Part shown: positions 50,001 through 59,587 of the stretch, one piece after another
How positions within the stretch are numbered: the stretch's first letter is position 1
Layout: every line of letters begins with the position of its first letter
Assembly (NCBI GenBank): GCA_029253585.1
Contig: JAQWZF010000023.1
Span: 279,849-343,848 of the forward strand
Direction of reading: 5' to 3'
DNA from: Gammaproteobacteria bacterium
Lineage (GTDB): Bacteria > Pseudomonadota > Gammaproteobacteria > Pseudomonadales > Pseudohongiellaceae
Length of the DNA stretch: 64,000 nucleotides
The notes under the pieces: generated by a model
Databases searched by the model: none
Seen by the model: only the letters and a program-made list of their open reading frames with translations
What the model was told of the DNA's origin: nothing
Made by a program: the position numbers and the translations under genes

Positions 50001-51428
50001 TTAGCCGGAATCTTTCATCTTCTCCACGATAGCCGACGTAGAACAATCATCGAGAAATTCCAGGGCCTTAACCTCACCACCATAAGATAATACGTATTTA
50101 CCACCTACGACTTGATCCAGGGAATAGTCTCCGCCTTTGACCAGTATATCTGGCTGCAATGACTCTAGCAGTGACTCGGGCGTATCTTCGTCAAAGCTTA
50201 CCACCCAATCTACGGCCTCAAGCCCATCGAGGACTGCCATTCTCCTTTCAACGGGATTAATTGGGCGACCTGCTCCTTTTAATCGCAGAACCGAATCGTC
50301 GGCATTGATTGCAACCACGAGCCTGTCGCCAAGTTTTCTGGCCTCACTAAGATAACCTACATGTCCGGCATGAATAATGTCGAAGCAACCGTTAGTGAAT
50401 ACGATCTTCTCTCCATGAGCCTTGGCATCGTGCACGGCAATCCGAAGCTGCTCTGCCGTCATAACACCCATGCCCGAATTCTGCTCTGACATTATTGCTC
50501 GTCTAAGCTCAGGACCGCTTATCGCTGCGGTTCCTAGCTTGCCTACAGCCAGGCCTGCCGCAAGATTTGCGATGGCTGTTGCATCGGCAAGGCCATCTCC
50601 AGCTGCTAGCGCCGAGGCGAGGACGGAGATAACGGTATCGCCCGCACCAGTGACATCGAATACTTCACGCGCTCGCGCTGGCAAATGCAATTCCTCTGAG
50701 TCGGGACGCAGCAGTGTCATGCCATGTTCACCTCGAGTAATGAGCATCGTCTGAAGGTCTAGCTCGCTAATGAGTGCAAGGCCCTTCGTTACGAGTTCGT
50801 CTTCATTGGCACATGGCCCGACCACGGCTTCAAATTCATTCAGATTAGGTGTTAGTAAAGTCGCGCCGCGATACTTTTTAAAATCGGTTCCCTTCGGATC
50901 CACAATGATTGGAATATTCTGTTTTCTCGCAAGTGCGATAAGCGCGCTCACATCATTCAACGCGCCTTTGGCGTAATCCGAAAGAACGAGCGCCTGTGCG
51001 CTCGGTATTAATGACTCGGCAAGGGTCTGCAACTCGGCAACGTCTTGATCATCGAACTTATCTTCAAAGTCGAGTCGAATTAATTGTTGGTGCTGACTAA
51101 TTACCCGCAGCTTGGTGATTGTAGGTTTGTCAGGCGAGCGCAGAAATTCACAGTAGACACCGGCGGCGCTAAGACGAGATTCCAGATCCTTCGCATTGTC
51201 GTCCTCACCCACTACGCCGATCAGAGTAGCGGCTGAACCCAGAGCCGCTATGTTCAATGCCACGTTTCCCGCGCCACCCGGTCGATCTTCCTGATTACCG
51301 ACTTGCACGACGGGTACTGGTGCCTCGGGAGAGATACGTGAGGCTGTACCATGCCAATATCTATCCAGCATGACATCGCCGATAACTAGCAGCTTGGCCT
51401 GTTGAAAGGGGGGCATCTCAAGTTTCAT
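50001..51428 (-). CDS. hldE: bifunctional heptose 7-phosphate kinase / heptose 1-phosphate adenyltransferase
   Basis: Makes ADP-glycero-manno-heptose for LPS inner core. The N-terminal ribokinase-type domain (about 1-320) shows GGAGNVALNIAALG and the anion-hole DVTGAGDTVIS. The C-terminal nucleotidyltransferase domain begins at VFTNGCFDIIHAGHVGYL (HxGH). It has 475 aa. It lies in the LPS block and supplies the substrate of waaC and waaF. Confidence 0.95.
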   Translation of the reverse strand: MKLEMPPFQQAKLLVIGDVMLDRYWHGTASRISPEAPVPVVQVGNQEDRPGGAGNVALNIAALGSAATLIGVVGEDDNAKDLESRLSAAGVYCEFLRSPDKPTITKLRVISQHQQLIRLDFEDKFDDQDVAELQTLAESLIPSAQALVLSDYAKGALNDVSALIALARKQNIPIIVDPKGTDFKKYRGATLLTPNLNEFEAVVGPCANEDELVTKGLALISELDLQTMLITRGEHGMTLLRPDSEELHLPARAREVFDVTGAGDTVISVLASALAAGDGLADATAIANLAAGLAVGKLGTAAISGPELRRAIMSEQNSGMGVMTAEQLRIAVHDAKAHGEKIVFTNGCFDIIHAGHVGYLSEARKLGDRLVVAINADDSVLRLKGAGRPINPVERRMAVLDGLEAVDWVVSFDEDTPESLLESLQPDILVKGGDYSLDQVVGGKYVLSYGGEVKALEFLDDCSTSAIVEKMKDSG

Positions 51429-51925
51429 CTATATGTTCCCGCTACATTTTTACTGGATTCACTTGCTGCAAATCATATCACAAGGATGAAAACCAGGAAT
51501 AATGCACTGCACGGATCAGGTCCTCAGAGCGACACCAAGAATGTTGGCGAAAGGCTTGATACAGCCTCTATTGAATTCATTTCTGCAATAAGCCCGCAGT
51601 AAGGGGGAAATTTCGTCCGAACAATCAGGGCCGCAGATCCGTGAGGAGGGAATATTCCCCTCACTACGAGCGATTAGGCATCCCAGACTAAAGTTCAACA
51701 ATAATTCCGACATCTGTTGCAAAAAGTGGGAAATCATACCAATATTTTTTGCTTATTTACGCTTAAAGTGGGGATTTCTCTGAGCCTAAAGCTTCTTTAC
51801 CATTCGCAGCCTCACAAACTGCTGCTATTCGCAGGCTTCTGCTACAATTCGCGCCAATAAGAGCGATAAACCTAATATTCTCCTAACACTTCCAGCATCC
51901 ATTCCGGTGCTAGCTGGCATACCTA
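51429..51925 (+). other. intergenic region without an assigned gene (497 nt)
   Basis: Divergent gap between hldE and the acyltransferase gene. The open frames here look non-coding. A TACAAT (51843-51848) could be a -10 for the acyltransferase gene but lacks a -35. I see no repeats, tRNA or clear terminator. Confidence 0.5.
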
Positions 51926-52855
51926 GTGGCTGAAGACTCGCAAATAAGAACACCTCTAAGCCAGTTCGCGGCGCCGCGCTACTGGCCAACCTGGCTGGGC
52001 CTCAGCGCTATGTGGCTAGCCGCACACCTGCCCTACGCAGTGCAAATTCGCCTGGGCCAGGCCGTAGGCCTGCTTAGCTACTATTTTGCGAGGTCGCGCC
52101 GGCATATCTGCGAGGTCAATCTGCGCCTTTGCTTTCCCCAGTTAAGCGAAGAGGAGCACCGCAGGCTAGTAAGGAAGACGTTCCTCTCCAATGGTATAGG
52201 CATTATGGAGGTGGCGATCGCGTGGTTTCGCAGCCCTGAGGACTACCGCTCTCGCACTACGGTGACGGGGCTGGAAAACCTGGAGGCAGCGATTGCTCAA
52301 GGGAAGGGCGTGTTGCTTCTATGTGCGCATTTCTCCACCATAGAATTCGGCGGCTTCTTGTTTAATCTAGTTGGGGATATGGATGTTACCTACCGTCCTA
52401 ACAAGAACCCTCTGTTTCAGGCCGCGATGTTTAATGGCCGAATTCGACACTTTCGCCACGTCTATGACAGGAAAGATGTACGCGGCGCAATGCGCAGCCT
52501 CAAGGCGGGACGCATACTGTGGTACGCGCCGGATCAAGACTATGGGGCGAAGCATTCTGTATTCGTCCCATTCTTTGGCGTAGAGGCAGCGACGATTACC
52601 GCCACCGCCAGATTCGCCAAGGTCAACGATTCCGCCGTGTTGTTCTATAGCCATTATCGTAATGAAGATAACTCAGGGTATCATCTCGATTTCAGCCCTC
52701 ACCTACAGGGATTTCCAAGCGGAGACGCCGAAGCCGATGCACGCAGGACCAACGAGCTGGTAGAGGTGGCGATTAGAAAGCAGCCCGATCAATACATCTG
52801 GCTACACAAGCGCTTTAAGACGCAGGCTGCCGGGCAATCTGCTCGACCCTACTAG
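51926..52855 (+). CDS. lipid A acyltransferase, LpxL/HtrB family
   Basis: Inner-membrane acyl-ACP-dependent acyltransferase. The catalytic HX4E is in CAHFSTIEFGGFL. RPNKNPLF, WYAPDQDYG and VFVPFFGVEAATITA are also typical. The GTG start at 51926 gives 309 aa. Whether it adds laurate, myristate or another chain cannot be read. The context is LPS synthesis. Confidence 0.88.
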   Translation: MAEDSQIRTPLSQFAAPRYWPTWLGLSAMWLAAHLPYAVQIRLGQAVGLLSYYFARSRRHICEVNLRLCFPQLSEEEHRRLVRKTFLSNGIGIMEVAIAWFRSPEDYRSRTTVTGLENLEAAIAQGKGVLLLCAHFSTIEFGGFLFNLVGDMDVTYRPNKNPLFQAAMFNGRIRHFRHVYDRKDVRGAMRSLKAGRILWYAPDQDYGAKHSVFVPFFGVEAATITATARFAKVNDSAVLFYSHYRNEDNSGYHLDFSPHLQGFPSGDAEADARRTNELVEVAIRKQPDQYIWLHKRFKTQAAGQSARPY

Positions 52856-52875
52856 TCTGACGATTGATAATGTGA

Positions 52876-54381
52876 GTGAAGATGAATCTAGATTGGCGAC
52901 AAGTTGACATCAGGTGGTTCGCGGTAACAGCGAGCCTACTGCTATCTATATTCACCCTGCTCAGCCAGGAAGTCCCCAATTCGGATGCCTACACCTATGC
53001 TCGCACGGCAGAAGTATTTTTCACAGATGGCCTCAGAGCGGCCTACCAACATTATCCCTGGGCAAGCTACTCTATTGTTATTGGCATCGTCTCCTGGTCC
53101 GGGCTCGATATTTTCTCCGCCGGCTTGCTTGTTAATGCGCTGTTCTATGCTCTACTCGTTTATGCGTTCTTGAGCATCGTAAAAGAAATCAAAGATTCAC
53201 GACCGCTGCTTGTACTCGCCGCAATTAGCATACTGGTCTACCCGCAGCTGAACGAATACCGTGACTTAGTAATTCGTGACACTGGCTTCTGGGCACTCTC
53301 GCTATTCGCACTCTGGCAATACTTGCTCTACACAAAGACTCAGTCAACGAAATACGCAGTAGTTTTCTGCGCCTCTCTGTTAGTCGCCGCATCGTTACGC
53401 GCAGAGGCGGTCGCTTATCTAGTTTTTACACCGCTAGGGCTACTGCTTAATTCACGAATGTGCACTGGCGCACGCAGCAGGCTGCTCCTTCGAATGTATG
53501 CCATCATGGTTGCCTTATCCGCCGGCCTGCTTATTTTACTAGCCCTGATGGGGCTCAATGTCGCACAACTGTTTATCGATTTTGCGTCAATCTACGAGCC
53601 CTTTATCACCAGGAATTTTACCCTGAATGATGAAGAGAGAGCGTTTCTGGGCTCTTTGTTATTCACAGAGTATGCCGCAACGTTCTCCCGAGAATACATC
53701 GAGATCTTCCTGTTAGCCGGGATGATAGCGATTCTCCTGACTAACCTAATCAGCGCAATCGGCGTACCTTACCTGCTTGTCTTGATTGTGGCGCGACTAC
53801 AACAAAAAATACGCCTGGACAGAGAAATTGCCGTACCCCTTATTTTCTATCTCTGCATAAACCTTATAATACTGCTAGGTTTCCTCCTACTTACCCGCTA
53901 TCTAACCAGTCGCTATGCGATACTGATGTGCATCTTACTAGCGCTTTTCGTACCGATAGTCATGCTGCATTTTCTAGAGTCTGCGAAACCATCGAATCAG
54001 AATAGAATACGTATCGTTATCGCAATATTCTTCAGCTACTGCGCAATCGATTCTTACTATAGCTTCGGTGAGTCCAAGTCCTATGTAAGGGATTCGATCG
54101 AGTGGATCACGCAGAACACCGATGAAGACACAGGGCTAGTGACAAATAGTCATGCTCTGGCCTATTTCAGCGGCAGAGTAGAGAACTACGATCTGACGCA
54201 GAGAAACCTAAGCGAAGAAGAAATTCTTTCCAGTGAGGTAGGAGACACGATAGCGGCGGAACTCACCTTCGAAACACAGAGGCTGCTCGAGCGAAAAGGT
54301 ATAGCAGATAAGTTGATGTTGCTAGCCTCTTTCCCGAATTCGCAGAAGCAGCGTATTCTGGTTTTCCAACGCGTGGAATAA
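52876..54381 (+). CDS. polytopic membrane protein, GT-C glycosyltransferase-like
   Basis: About ten hydrophobic helices with an acidic early loop (EVPNSDAYTYARTAEVF), as in GT-C lipid-linked sugar transferases, and a soluble C-terminal region. The family is not certain. GTG 52876 and ATG 52882 are both possible starts; neither has a strong SD. It lies 20 nt after the acyltransferase, so it is probably part of the same lipid A/core operon. Confidence 0.6.
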   Translation: MKMNLDWRQVDIRWFAVTASLLLSIFTLLSQEVPNSDAYTYARTAEVFFTDGLRAAYQHYPWASYSIVIGIVSWSGLDIFSAGLLVNALFYALLVYAFLSIVKEIKDSRPLLVLAAISILVYPQLNEYRDLVIRDTGFWALSLFALWQYLLYTKTQSTKYAVVFCASLLVAASLRAEAVAYLVFTPLGLLLNSRMCTGARSRLLLRMYAIMVALSAGLLILLALMGLNVAQLFIDFASIYEPFITRNFTLNDEERAFLGSLLFTEYAATFSREYIEIFLLAGMIAILLTNLISAIGVPYLLVLIVARLQQKIRLDREIAVPLIFYLCINLIILLGFLLLTRYLTSRYAILMCILLALFVPIVMLHFLESAKPSNQNRIRIVIAIFFSYCAIDSYYSFGESKSYVRDSIEWITQNTDEDTGLVTNSHALAYFSGRVENYDLTQRNLSEEEILSSEVGDTIAAELTFETQRLLERKGIADKLMLLASFPNSQKQRILVFQRVE

Positions 54382-54402
54382 AACGCGCCCCTCTTCTTCA
54401 GA

Positions 54403-56151
54403 TTACCATTCGTCCGGAAGCTCTCGTTTGCTAACTAACACATCTTCCATTATCAGATAGTCCAGATCTGTTCCAAGAAACATATTTAGCGCATCCTCCG
54501 GTGAACATACCAGAGCTTCACCGGGTCTATTCAAACGCGCGTTAATCAACATGCCAGTTCCGGTTTCTTTCTGAAAGCTTAAAAGAAGCTTGTGCAAGTC
54601 AGGATTACTCTTCGCATCGACGATCTGTGTCTCGGTGCTATTGTCCACATGCACTATGGCAGGATACTTTGCAGCCCAGTCGCCGCTGGCCTGTACAGCT
54701 CGGCACAAATATTTATCGTGTTGCTGACCGGGAATAAATTCTTCTGCGACGCTATCTAACGCACATACCGAATAGGGCTGCCAGGCTTCGCGAAATTTAA
54801 CCTGATGATTAATCTTCTCGGCGACTTCGGAGAAGTTTGGATTCGCCAAGATACTACGATTGCCCAGCGCCCTGGTTCCGAATTCCAGGCGACCCCTATA
54901 CCAGGCAAGCAGATGACCCTCGGCGAGAATCTTTGCCGCCTTTTCATAGGGCTTCTCCAGAACCTCCCACAGTGGTTTATCACGATGAGACTTACAGGCA
55001 TCGATACACTGCGCCGTGCTATACGAAGGGCCGAGGAACATATTTCTAACCGGGTGAATCTTAGTTCCGGATTTCCTAACCACGTAGCTGGCAGCTCCGA
55101 TTGCGGTACCGGCATCACTGCATGCCGGGTGTACTATCAGTTCTTTAACGTTTGGAAGATTCGCAAGATGCTGATTCAGGCGAATATTCATCGAACCTGT
55201 TCCAGCGATAGCGAGGCGTCCAGATTCCTCTAACACATCCGATAGATAGTGTTTTACGAGCTGCGCAGACAGGTCTTCATAAAGTTTCTGAATCGCCGCC
55301 GCGTAGTGGACATAGGGATCATCTACCAGATTACCTACTCGTCTAGGCCCTAACTTATCCACTAGCTTCTGGCTAAAATAGTGCCCCTTGGATTTTGCCT
55401 TGTAACGCCGCAAACCCACGGTACCAATTAGAGTATTGTCTACGATAAACTTCTTGCCATTAAACTTGGCCAAAAAAGAGAGGTCATACTTGGAGGCATC
55501 ACCGAAGGGGGCTATCCCCATTACCTTAATCTCGCCCTTAAGAATTTCGAAACCTAAATAATCTGTCAGTGCAGCATACATGCCACAGAGCGAATCCGGA
55601 TTGTAGAACTCTTTTACTTTTACAATCTTGCCATTCTCTCCATAACCCAAGAAAATATTCGAGTACTCGCCCTTCGAATCGATGCAGAATATCGCGGTCT
55701 TACCTTCCTGTTCATTGAGATGATAGGCACTACTCGCATGGGCTAGCTGATGCTCTACAGGAACAATCTTTATCTTCTCTGCAGAAATGTGAAGCTTTTC
55801 CAGCAAGGCATGGAGATCGGCAATGTATCTGCGATAGCGTCTATTCCCGTTGAACAGACTATCTACCGCCCTGTCTGGAGCATACCAATGCCTGTAGGCA
55901 TGATGCCAACGAGCTTTCGTAAACAGACTAATGGGCGCAAAGGGAACGGCTACCTGATCGATATCTGCCGGATTGACTCGTGCAATCTGCATGCAACGCC
56001 GTGCGGAAAGGTAGGGAGCCTCTGAATAGGCATGCTTTCGCCTGATCAGGCGCTCTTCCTCTACCGCAGCGGCAAGCTCGCCATCGACAAAGAGTGCCGC
56101 GGCGGGATCGTGTCCGATTGCTCCCGATAAACCTAAGGTAATAACACTCAT
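54403..56151 (-). CDS. carbamoyltransferase (NodU/CmcH/TobZ family)
   Basis: N-terminal Kae1-like domain with HQLAHASSAYH and AIFCIDSKGEYSN. The C-terminal YrdC-like domain carries RGRLEFGTRALGNRSILANP. It has 582 aa. The family transfers carbamoyl phosphate-derived carbamoyl to a hydroxyl. In Pseudomonas a homologue at the same position carbamoylates core heptose, and the location beside waaP/waaG suggests the same here. This is inferred, not proven. Confidence 0.88.
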   Translation of the reverse strand: MSVITLGLSGAIGHDPAAALFVDGELAAAVEEERLIRRKHAYSEAPYLSARRCMQIARVNPADIDQVAVPFAPISLFTKARWHHAYRHWYAPDRAVDSLFNGNRRYRRYIADLHALLEKLHISAEKIKIVPVEHQLAHASSAYHLNEQEGKTAIFCIDSKGEYSNIFLGYGENGKIVKVKEFYNPDSLCGMYAALTDYLGFEILKGEIKVMGIAPFGDASKYDLSFLAKFNGKKFIVDNTLIGTVGLRRYKAKSKGHYFSQKLVDKLGPRRVGNLVDDPYVHYAAAIQKLYEDLSAQLVKHYLSDVLEESGRLAIAGTGSMNIRLNQHLANLPNVKELIVHPACSDAGTAIGAASYVVRKSGTKIHPVRNMFLGPSYSTAQCIDACKSHRDKPLWEVLEKPYEKAAKILAEGHLLAWYRGRLEFGTRALGNRSILANPNFSEVAEKINHQVKFREAWQPYSVCALDSVAEEFIPGQQHDKYLCRAVQASGDWAAKYPAIVHVDNSTETQIVDAKSNPDLHKLLLSFQKETGTGMLINARLNRPGEALVCSPEDALNMFLGTDLDYLIMEDVLVSKRELPDEW

Positions 56152-56164
56152 AGACTAAGCCAGT

Positions 56165-57610
56165 TTAATACTCGGCCGCCTCGCTTAGCAGCTCGTCGAC
56201 TTCGGGCTCAAGTAGTGTGCCCAGCCAATTTTTGCGGAACCGCTGTAAATCTTTGTAAAATTTTCCTTTGAACTTTACGTCAGTCCTGTGCCTCACCATG
56301 GCATCTAGATCCAGCACGTGCAATATCTTTTCCTTGACCAGAAAATTAGTCGCCTTCATGTCGCCATGACTAATTCGGTAGTCAGCAAGTATTCTGAACA
56401 GATCTCTAAACAGAGCCACGGTCTCTTTCTCGTTAATCTCGAGTTCCTGCTTGCTCCACGCCGTCGCCAGGTCGCTTCCTTCGATATACTCGCAGAGAAA
56501 ATAGGCGCGGCGACGGAAGATCCAAAATACCCTCTCTTCCAGGAAAAGAAGCGGGTGAGCGGTGGGCACACCTAACATTTCAAGAATGGATGCATTTCGC
56601 CAAGAATGGTAAGCGCGACTCGGCCTGAATGCCCTGGATAATCCATGCCAGAAACTTTTGATATTGTATCGCTTAAGTACATAATTTTGCTTGTCAATTT
56701 CTATCAATGCAACCGTGGACGAATTGCCATCTTTCAATAAGGGTTGTCCTTCAATGAAGGCATCGGGGTCACTGATAAACCTATCGAGTTCGGGAGAGTG
56801 GATAGTTCTGTCATAGACATAGAAGAAGCTCCCGCCCTGTTCACAGCGATGTGCCGTTGTTGAGCGAGTCAGCTTGCGCTCATACCCGTTAAGCCGCCTA
56901 CGCCTCGCCTGTCTAATCATCTGCGCAAATTCAACAACGTCTACTTCGTTTGTCTTTGCTATGTGTTGGCTATAGAGATCGAATAGCTTCGAGCTCTGCG
57001 CATCTTGCGCCACCGGGAACTGCGCCAGAAAATGGGCGAAGTTTTTGAGGCGAGTTTCAGCGTCTAGAGAACCACCCCTGCTCTTGATATCTCCACCATC
57101 CAGCACATAGACTACGTCCTTCAACAACATAAAGTTATCGAGATGAATATCGTTCTGCCAGAGCCCAGCTTGATGACAGTCGGCAACGGTCTTTACACCC
57201 ATCTCTAGAACTTCTGTCTTTGCCTCTTCGCTCTTAGCTTCATCGAACAGTGCAGCCAAGCTGCTGCCTTCGTGCAGGTATTCGATAATCAGCAATCCTG
57301 CGTTGCCGTCGGCAGTCGAAGATTGTAAGTGCAGCTTTGGCGTAGGGATACGTGCCTGACGTAGAGTGTTGATGCCAGTGATGTCACTAAGCAGCGCACG
57401 CTTCCATCGATTCGGACGAATGAATATTTTTACGATTACAGCGGTGTTGCGCCAGCGGCTCAGGGCGACCAGGCGTTTCCCGGGGACTATCCGCAACAAT
57501 GAATCTATCGTTAGTTCTTCGTCACCATGTTCAGCAGAGATACTGATACTAAAAGGTGTCGGTATATGACGACCCATGCGAACCAGTTCTGAGCTAGAGA
57601 ATACTGTCAT
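56165..57610 (-). CDS. LPS core kinase-like protein with two kinase-fold halves
   Basis: Two kinase-like motif sets in 481 aa: ADCHQAGLWQNDIHLDNFML with VYVLDGGDI in the first half, and ISHGDMKATNFLV with LHVLDLDAM in the second. This suggests a fusion or tandem of lipopolysaccharide kinase folds. A homologue lies in the Pseudomonas LPS core locus. It ends 13 nt before the carbamoyltransferase, inside the waaF-to-carbamoyltransferase operon. Which sugar is phosphorylated is unknown. Confidence 0.78.
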   Translation of the reverse strand: MTVFSSSELVRMGRHIPTPFSISISAEHGDEELTIDSLLRIVPGKRLVALSRWRNTAVIVKIFIRPNRWKRALLSDITGINTLRQARIPTPKLHLQSSTADGNAGLLIIEYLHEGSSLAALFDEAKSEEAKTEVLEMGVKTVADCHQAGLWQNDIHLDNFMLLKDVVYVLDGGDIKSRGGSLDAETRLKNFAHFLAQFPVAQDAQSSKLFDLYSQHIAKTNEVDVVEFAQMIRQARRRRLNGYERKLTRSTTAHRCEQGGSFFYVYDRTIHSPELDRFISDPDAFIEGQPLLKDGNSSTVALIEIDKQNYVLKRYNIKSFWHGLSRAFRPSRAYHSWRNASILEMLGVPTAHPLLFLEERVFWIFRRRAYFLCEYIEGSDLATAWSKQELEINEKETVALFRDLFRILADYRISHGDMKATNFLVKEKILHVLDLDAMVRHRTDVKFKGKFYKDLQRFRKNWLGTLLEPEVDELLSEAAEY

Positions 57611-57613
57611 ATG

Positions 57614-58432
57614 CTAATCCGCCGGGCCCAATTTCTTGTACATGGCCATAGCCCGCTTGTGTACCGCACCCCAAAAGGTTCCATCGTGCGCCAGGGCATC
57701 ACGCAAGTTCTGCCCGCTGTATATCTTGATAAACCTGTATAAGTCGCGCTGCGTTAGTCCAATCTCTAGAGCCGAGTAGAGAAGCCCGCTTATATCTTTG
57801 ATGACCCAGCGCATCCCTAGAGTGTTCTTAATAAGCGCTCTGTGGAGATCGATAAGATACAGGTCGAAATCTTTCCCTGCCTTGCCCTCGCCCGTCGTCT
57901 TGTTCAGCTGCGTATTCTTCGGCAACAGAAAGTGGCAGAGATAATAATCTCTGTGACAGATACCGTTCTGGTGTAGCTCTCGACTGATGTTAGCCAGCTT
58001 GCTCAGAAGTTTATGCTTCACTGCAAAAGCAGGAGGGTTCTTCCGCCAATCTTTGCAGTAATCTTCGAGGCTTATAGTCTCAACCAGATCCTCTGTGACG
58101 ATAAGCGACTTACGGCTAGCCGGGTTCCAGCCCTTGCTGCCATAGGCTACAGAGGTCATCGTGGCCAGGCCAAGAGAATTGAGCTTCTGAATTGCCTGCC
58201 ATTCGTTCTCGGCGCCGAGTATGGGCATACGTAGCTGGAGAACGTTCTTGAGAATTTCTCTCCAACCCACACCGAAGTGCTGCTTGACGAAATAGCTCTT
58301 ACCCGCGAGTTCAAATTGCAGGGTCTTCCTGCCCTTCACGTGACGATAGACTTTTCCTTCTAGTCCCTGCAAATTTCGAAACACATCTCCCTCGGGGAGG
58401 TCTCTGGCGAAATCTTCATTCAGATAGTGCAT
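57614..58432 (-). CDS. waaP: lipopolysaccharide core heptose(I) kinase
   Basis: Eukaryotic-like kinase fold with KSYFVKQHFG and catalytic loop HQNGICHRDYYLCHFLL, followed by YLIDLHRA. This is the classical WaaP pattern. It phosphorylates inner-core HepI, which is needed for outer-membrane integrity in Pseudomonas. It has 272 aa. It starts 9 nt after waaG. Confidence 0.93.
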   Translation of the reverse strand: MHYLNEDFARDLPEGDVFRNLQGLEGKVYRHVKGRKTLQFELAGKSYFVKQHFGVGWREILKNVLQLRMPILGAENEWQAIQKLNSLGLATMTSVAYGSKGWNPASRKSLIVTEDLVETISLEDYCKDWRKNPPAFAVKHKLLSKLANISRELHQNGICHRDYYLCHFLLPKNTQLNKTTGEGKAGKDFDLYLIDLHRALIKNTLGMRWVIKDISGLLYSALEIGLTQRDLYRFIKIYSGQNLRDALAHDGTFWGAVHKRAMAMYKKLGPAD

Positions 58433-58441
58433 AGGTGCGCC

Positions 58442-59569
58442 TTAGGCTTCTTTCGCCGCAAATTTCTCGATGAAGTTCGCTACGACAGCCGATTGCGAAT
58501 ATAGCTCGCCTTGCCTTCCATATTCCAGACCATTCTTCGACCAATTCGCCTTATCCAAGCCCCGTAACATCTTTACCAGGTAGCTATCTAGTTGTTGCTG
58601 CTGAAATGGCTGATCACATACCAATCCTGACTCGGCCTGCTCGATATGAAAAGCATAACCACAGCTAGAGGTTGTTAATACTGGCAGGCCCGCAATGGTC
58701 GCCTCTAACAGCACATAACCGGCACTCTCAGAATAGGCCGGATGGAGCAAGAGGTCTGCTGCCGCGAGAAATCTGGGAATATCATCGCGGCCCGGTAATA
58801 CGGTGAAGTACTTAGCTACTCCGAGTTTTTTCGCAAGCCTTAGATAGCGGCCTGGATTGTCCTGCCCTATAAGCAGGTAGTGGCATTGTTCCAGCTCTGA
58901 CTTGGTAAGAGAGGCCAGCGCTTGTAACGCCCTATCGACCCCCTTCACCCGAAAGCCGGAGCCTATCTGCAGCAGCAATTTCGTCTCTCTTGCCAGCCCT
59001 AGTTCCAAGCGCACTTCATTCCCGGCGGTCCTGTCGATCACATCGACTTGTCTGTCTATCGATATGCCTGGTGGAACTTGATGAAGTCTGGGTCCACAGC
59101 CTGGATAGTATTTCTCGAAGGAAGCCCGCTGTTGCGGCGAAAGGATTAGCACTTCGGTTTGTTGATTCGGAGCAAACACTGACTCCTCAAAGTGCTTGAA
59201 ATGCTTAAAACGTGGCGTGAATTTGTAGTAGAAACCGCGCTGCTCGGTCGCCTTCTCCATAAAACAGGGATCCGCAGCGAAATAGATATCGAGTAGCGGC
59301 ATCTTGTTAAATCCGATGACCAGGCTCTTGCTCTGCTTTTTTAGAACTGCCTGCACCCATTCAGTGTAGGCCTCATTTCGTTTGATACGATTTCGCGTAG
59401 AAACCGGAACCAGTATGACGTTAATCCCCTCTGGAACATCACCATCCCAACGTAGAGTATAAACAGTAATCTCATGTCCGCGGGACACACACTCTTTCGC
59501 TGTACGAAGAAAATCTCGCTGCAATCCGCCAAACGGAAAGTAGGTGTAGATGAGAAAGCTCAGTTTCAT
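58442..59569 (-). CDS. waaG: LPS core glycosyltransferase WaaG (GT4)
   Basis: UDP-sugar-dependent glycosyltransferase that extends the heptose core. The N-terminal FGGLQRDFLRTAKECVSRGH and the GT4 donor site LHPAYSESAGYVLLEATIAG are clear. It has 375 aa. The substrate of this homologue, glucose or galactose type, is not readable. It sits between waaC and waaP. Confidence 0.92.
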   Translation of the reverse strand: MKLSFLIYTYFPFGGLQRDFLRTAKECVSRGHEITVYTLRWDGDVPEGINVILVPVSTRNRIKRNEAYTEWVQAVLKKQSKSLVIGFNKMPLLDIYFAADPCFMEKATEQRGFYYKFTPRFKHFKHFEESVFAPNQQTEVLILSPQQRASFEKYYPGCGPRLHQVPPGISIDRQVDVIDRTAGNEVRLELGLARETKLLLQIGSGFRVKGVDRALQALASLTKSELEQCHYLLIGQDNPGRYLRLAKKLGVAKYFTVLPGRDDIPRFLAAADLLLHPAYSESAGYVLLEATIAGLPVLTTSSCGYAFHIEQAESGLVCDQPFQQQQLDSYLVKMLRGLDKANWSKNGLEYGRQGELYSQSAVVANFIEKFAAKEA

Positions 59570-59587
59570 TAGATCGTTTTTCTTCTT

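Noticed and set aside
51516..51737. Minus-strand 73-codon open frame in the hldE-acyltransferase gap
   Set aside because: Amino acid composition and lack of SD or family similarity look non-coding.
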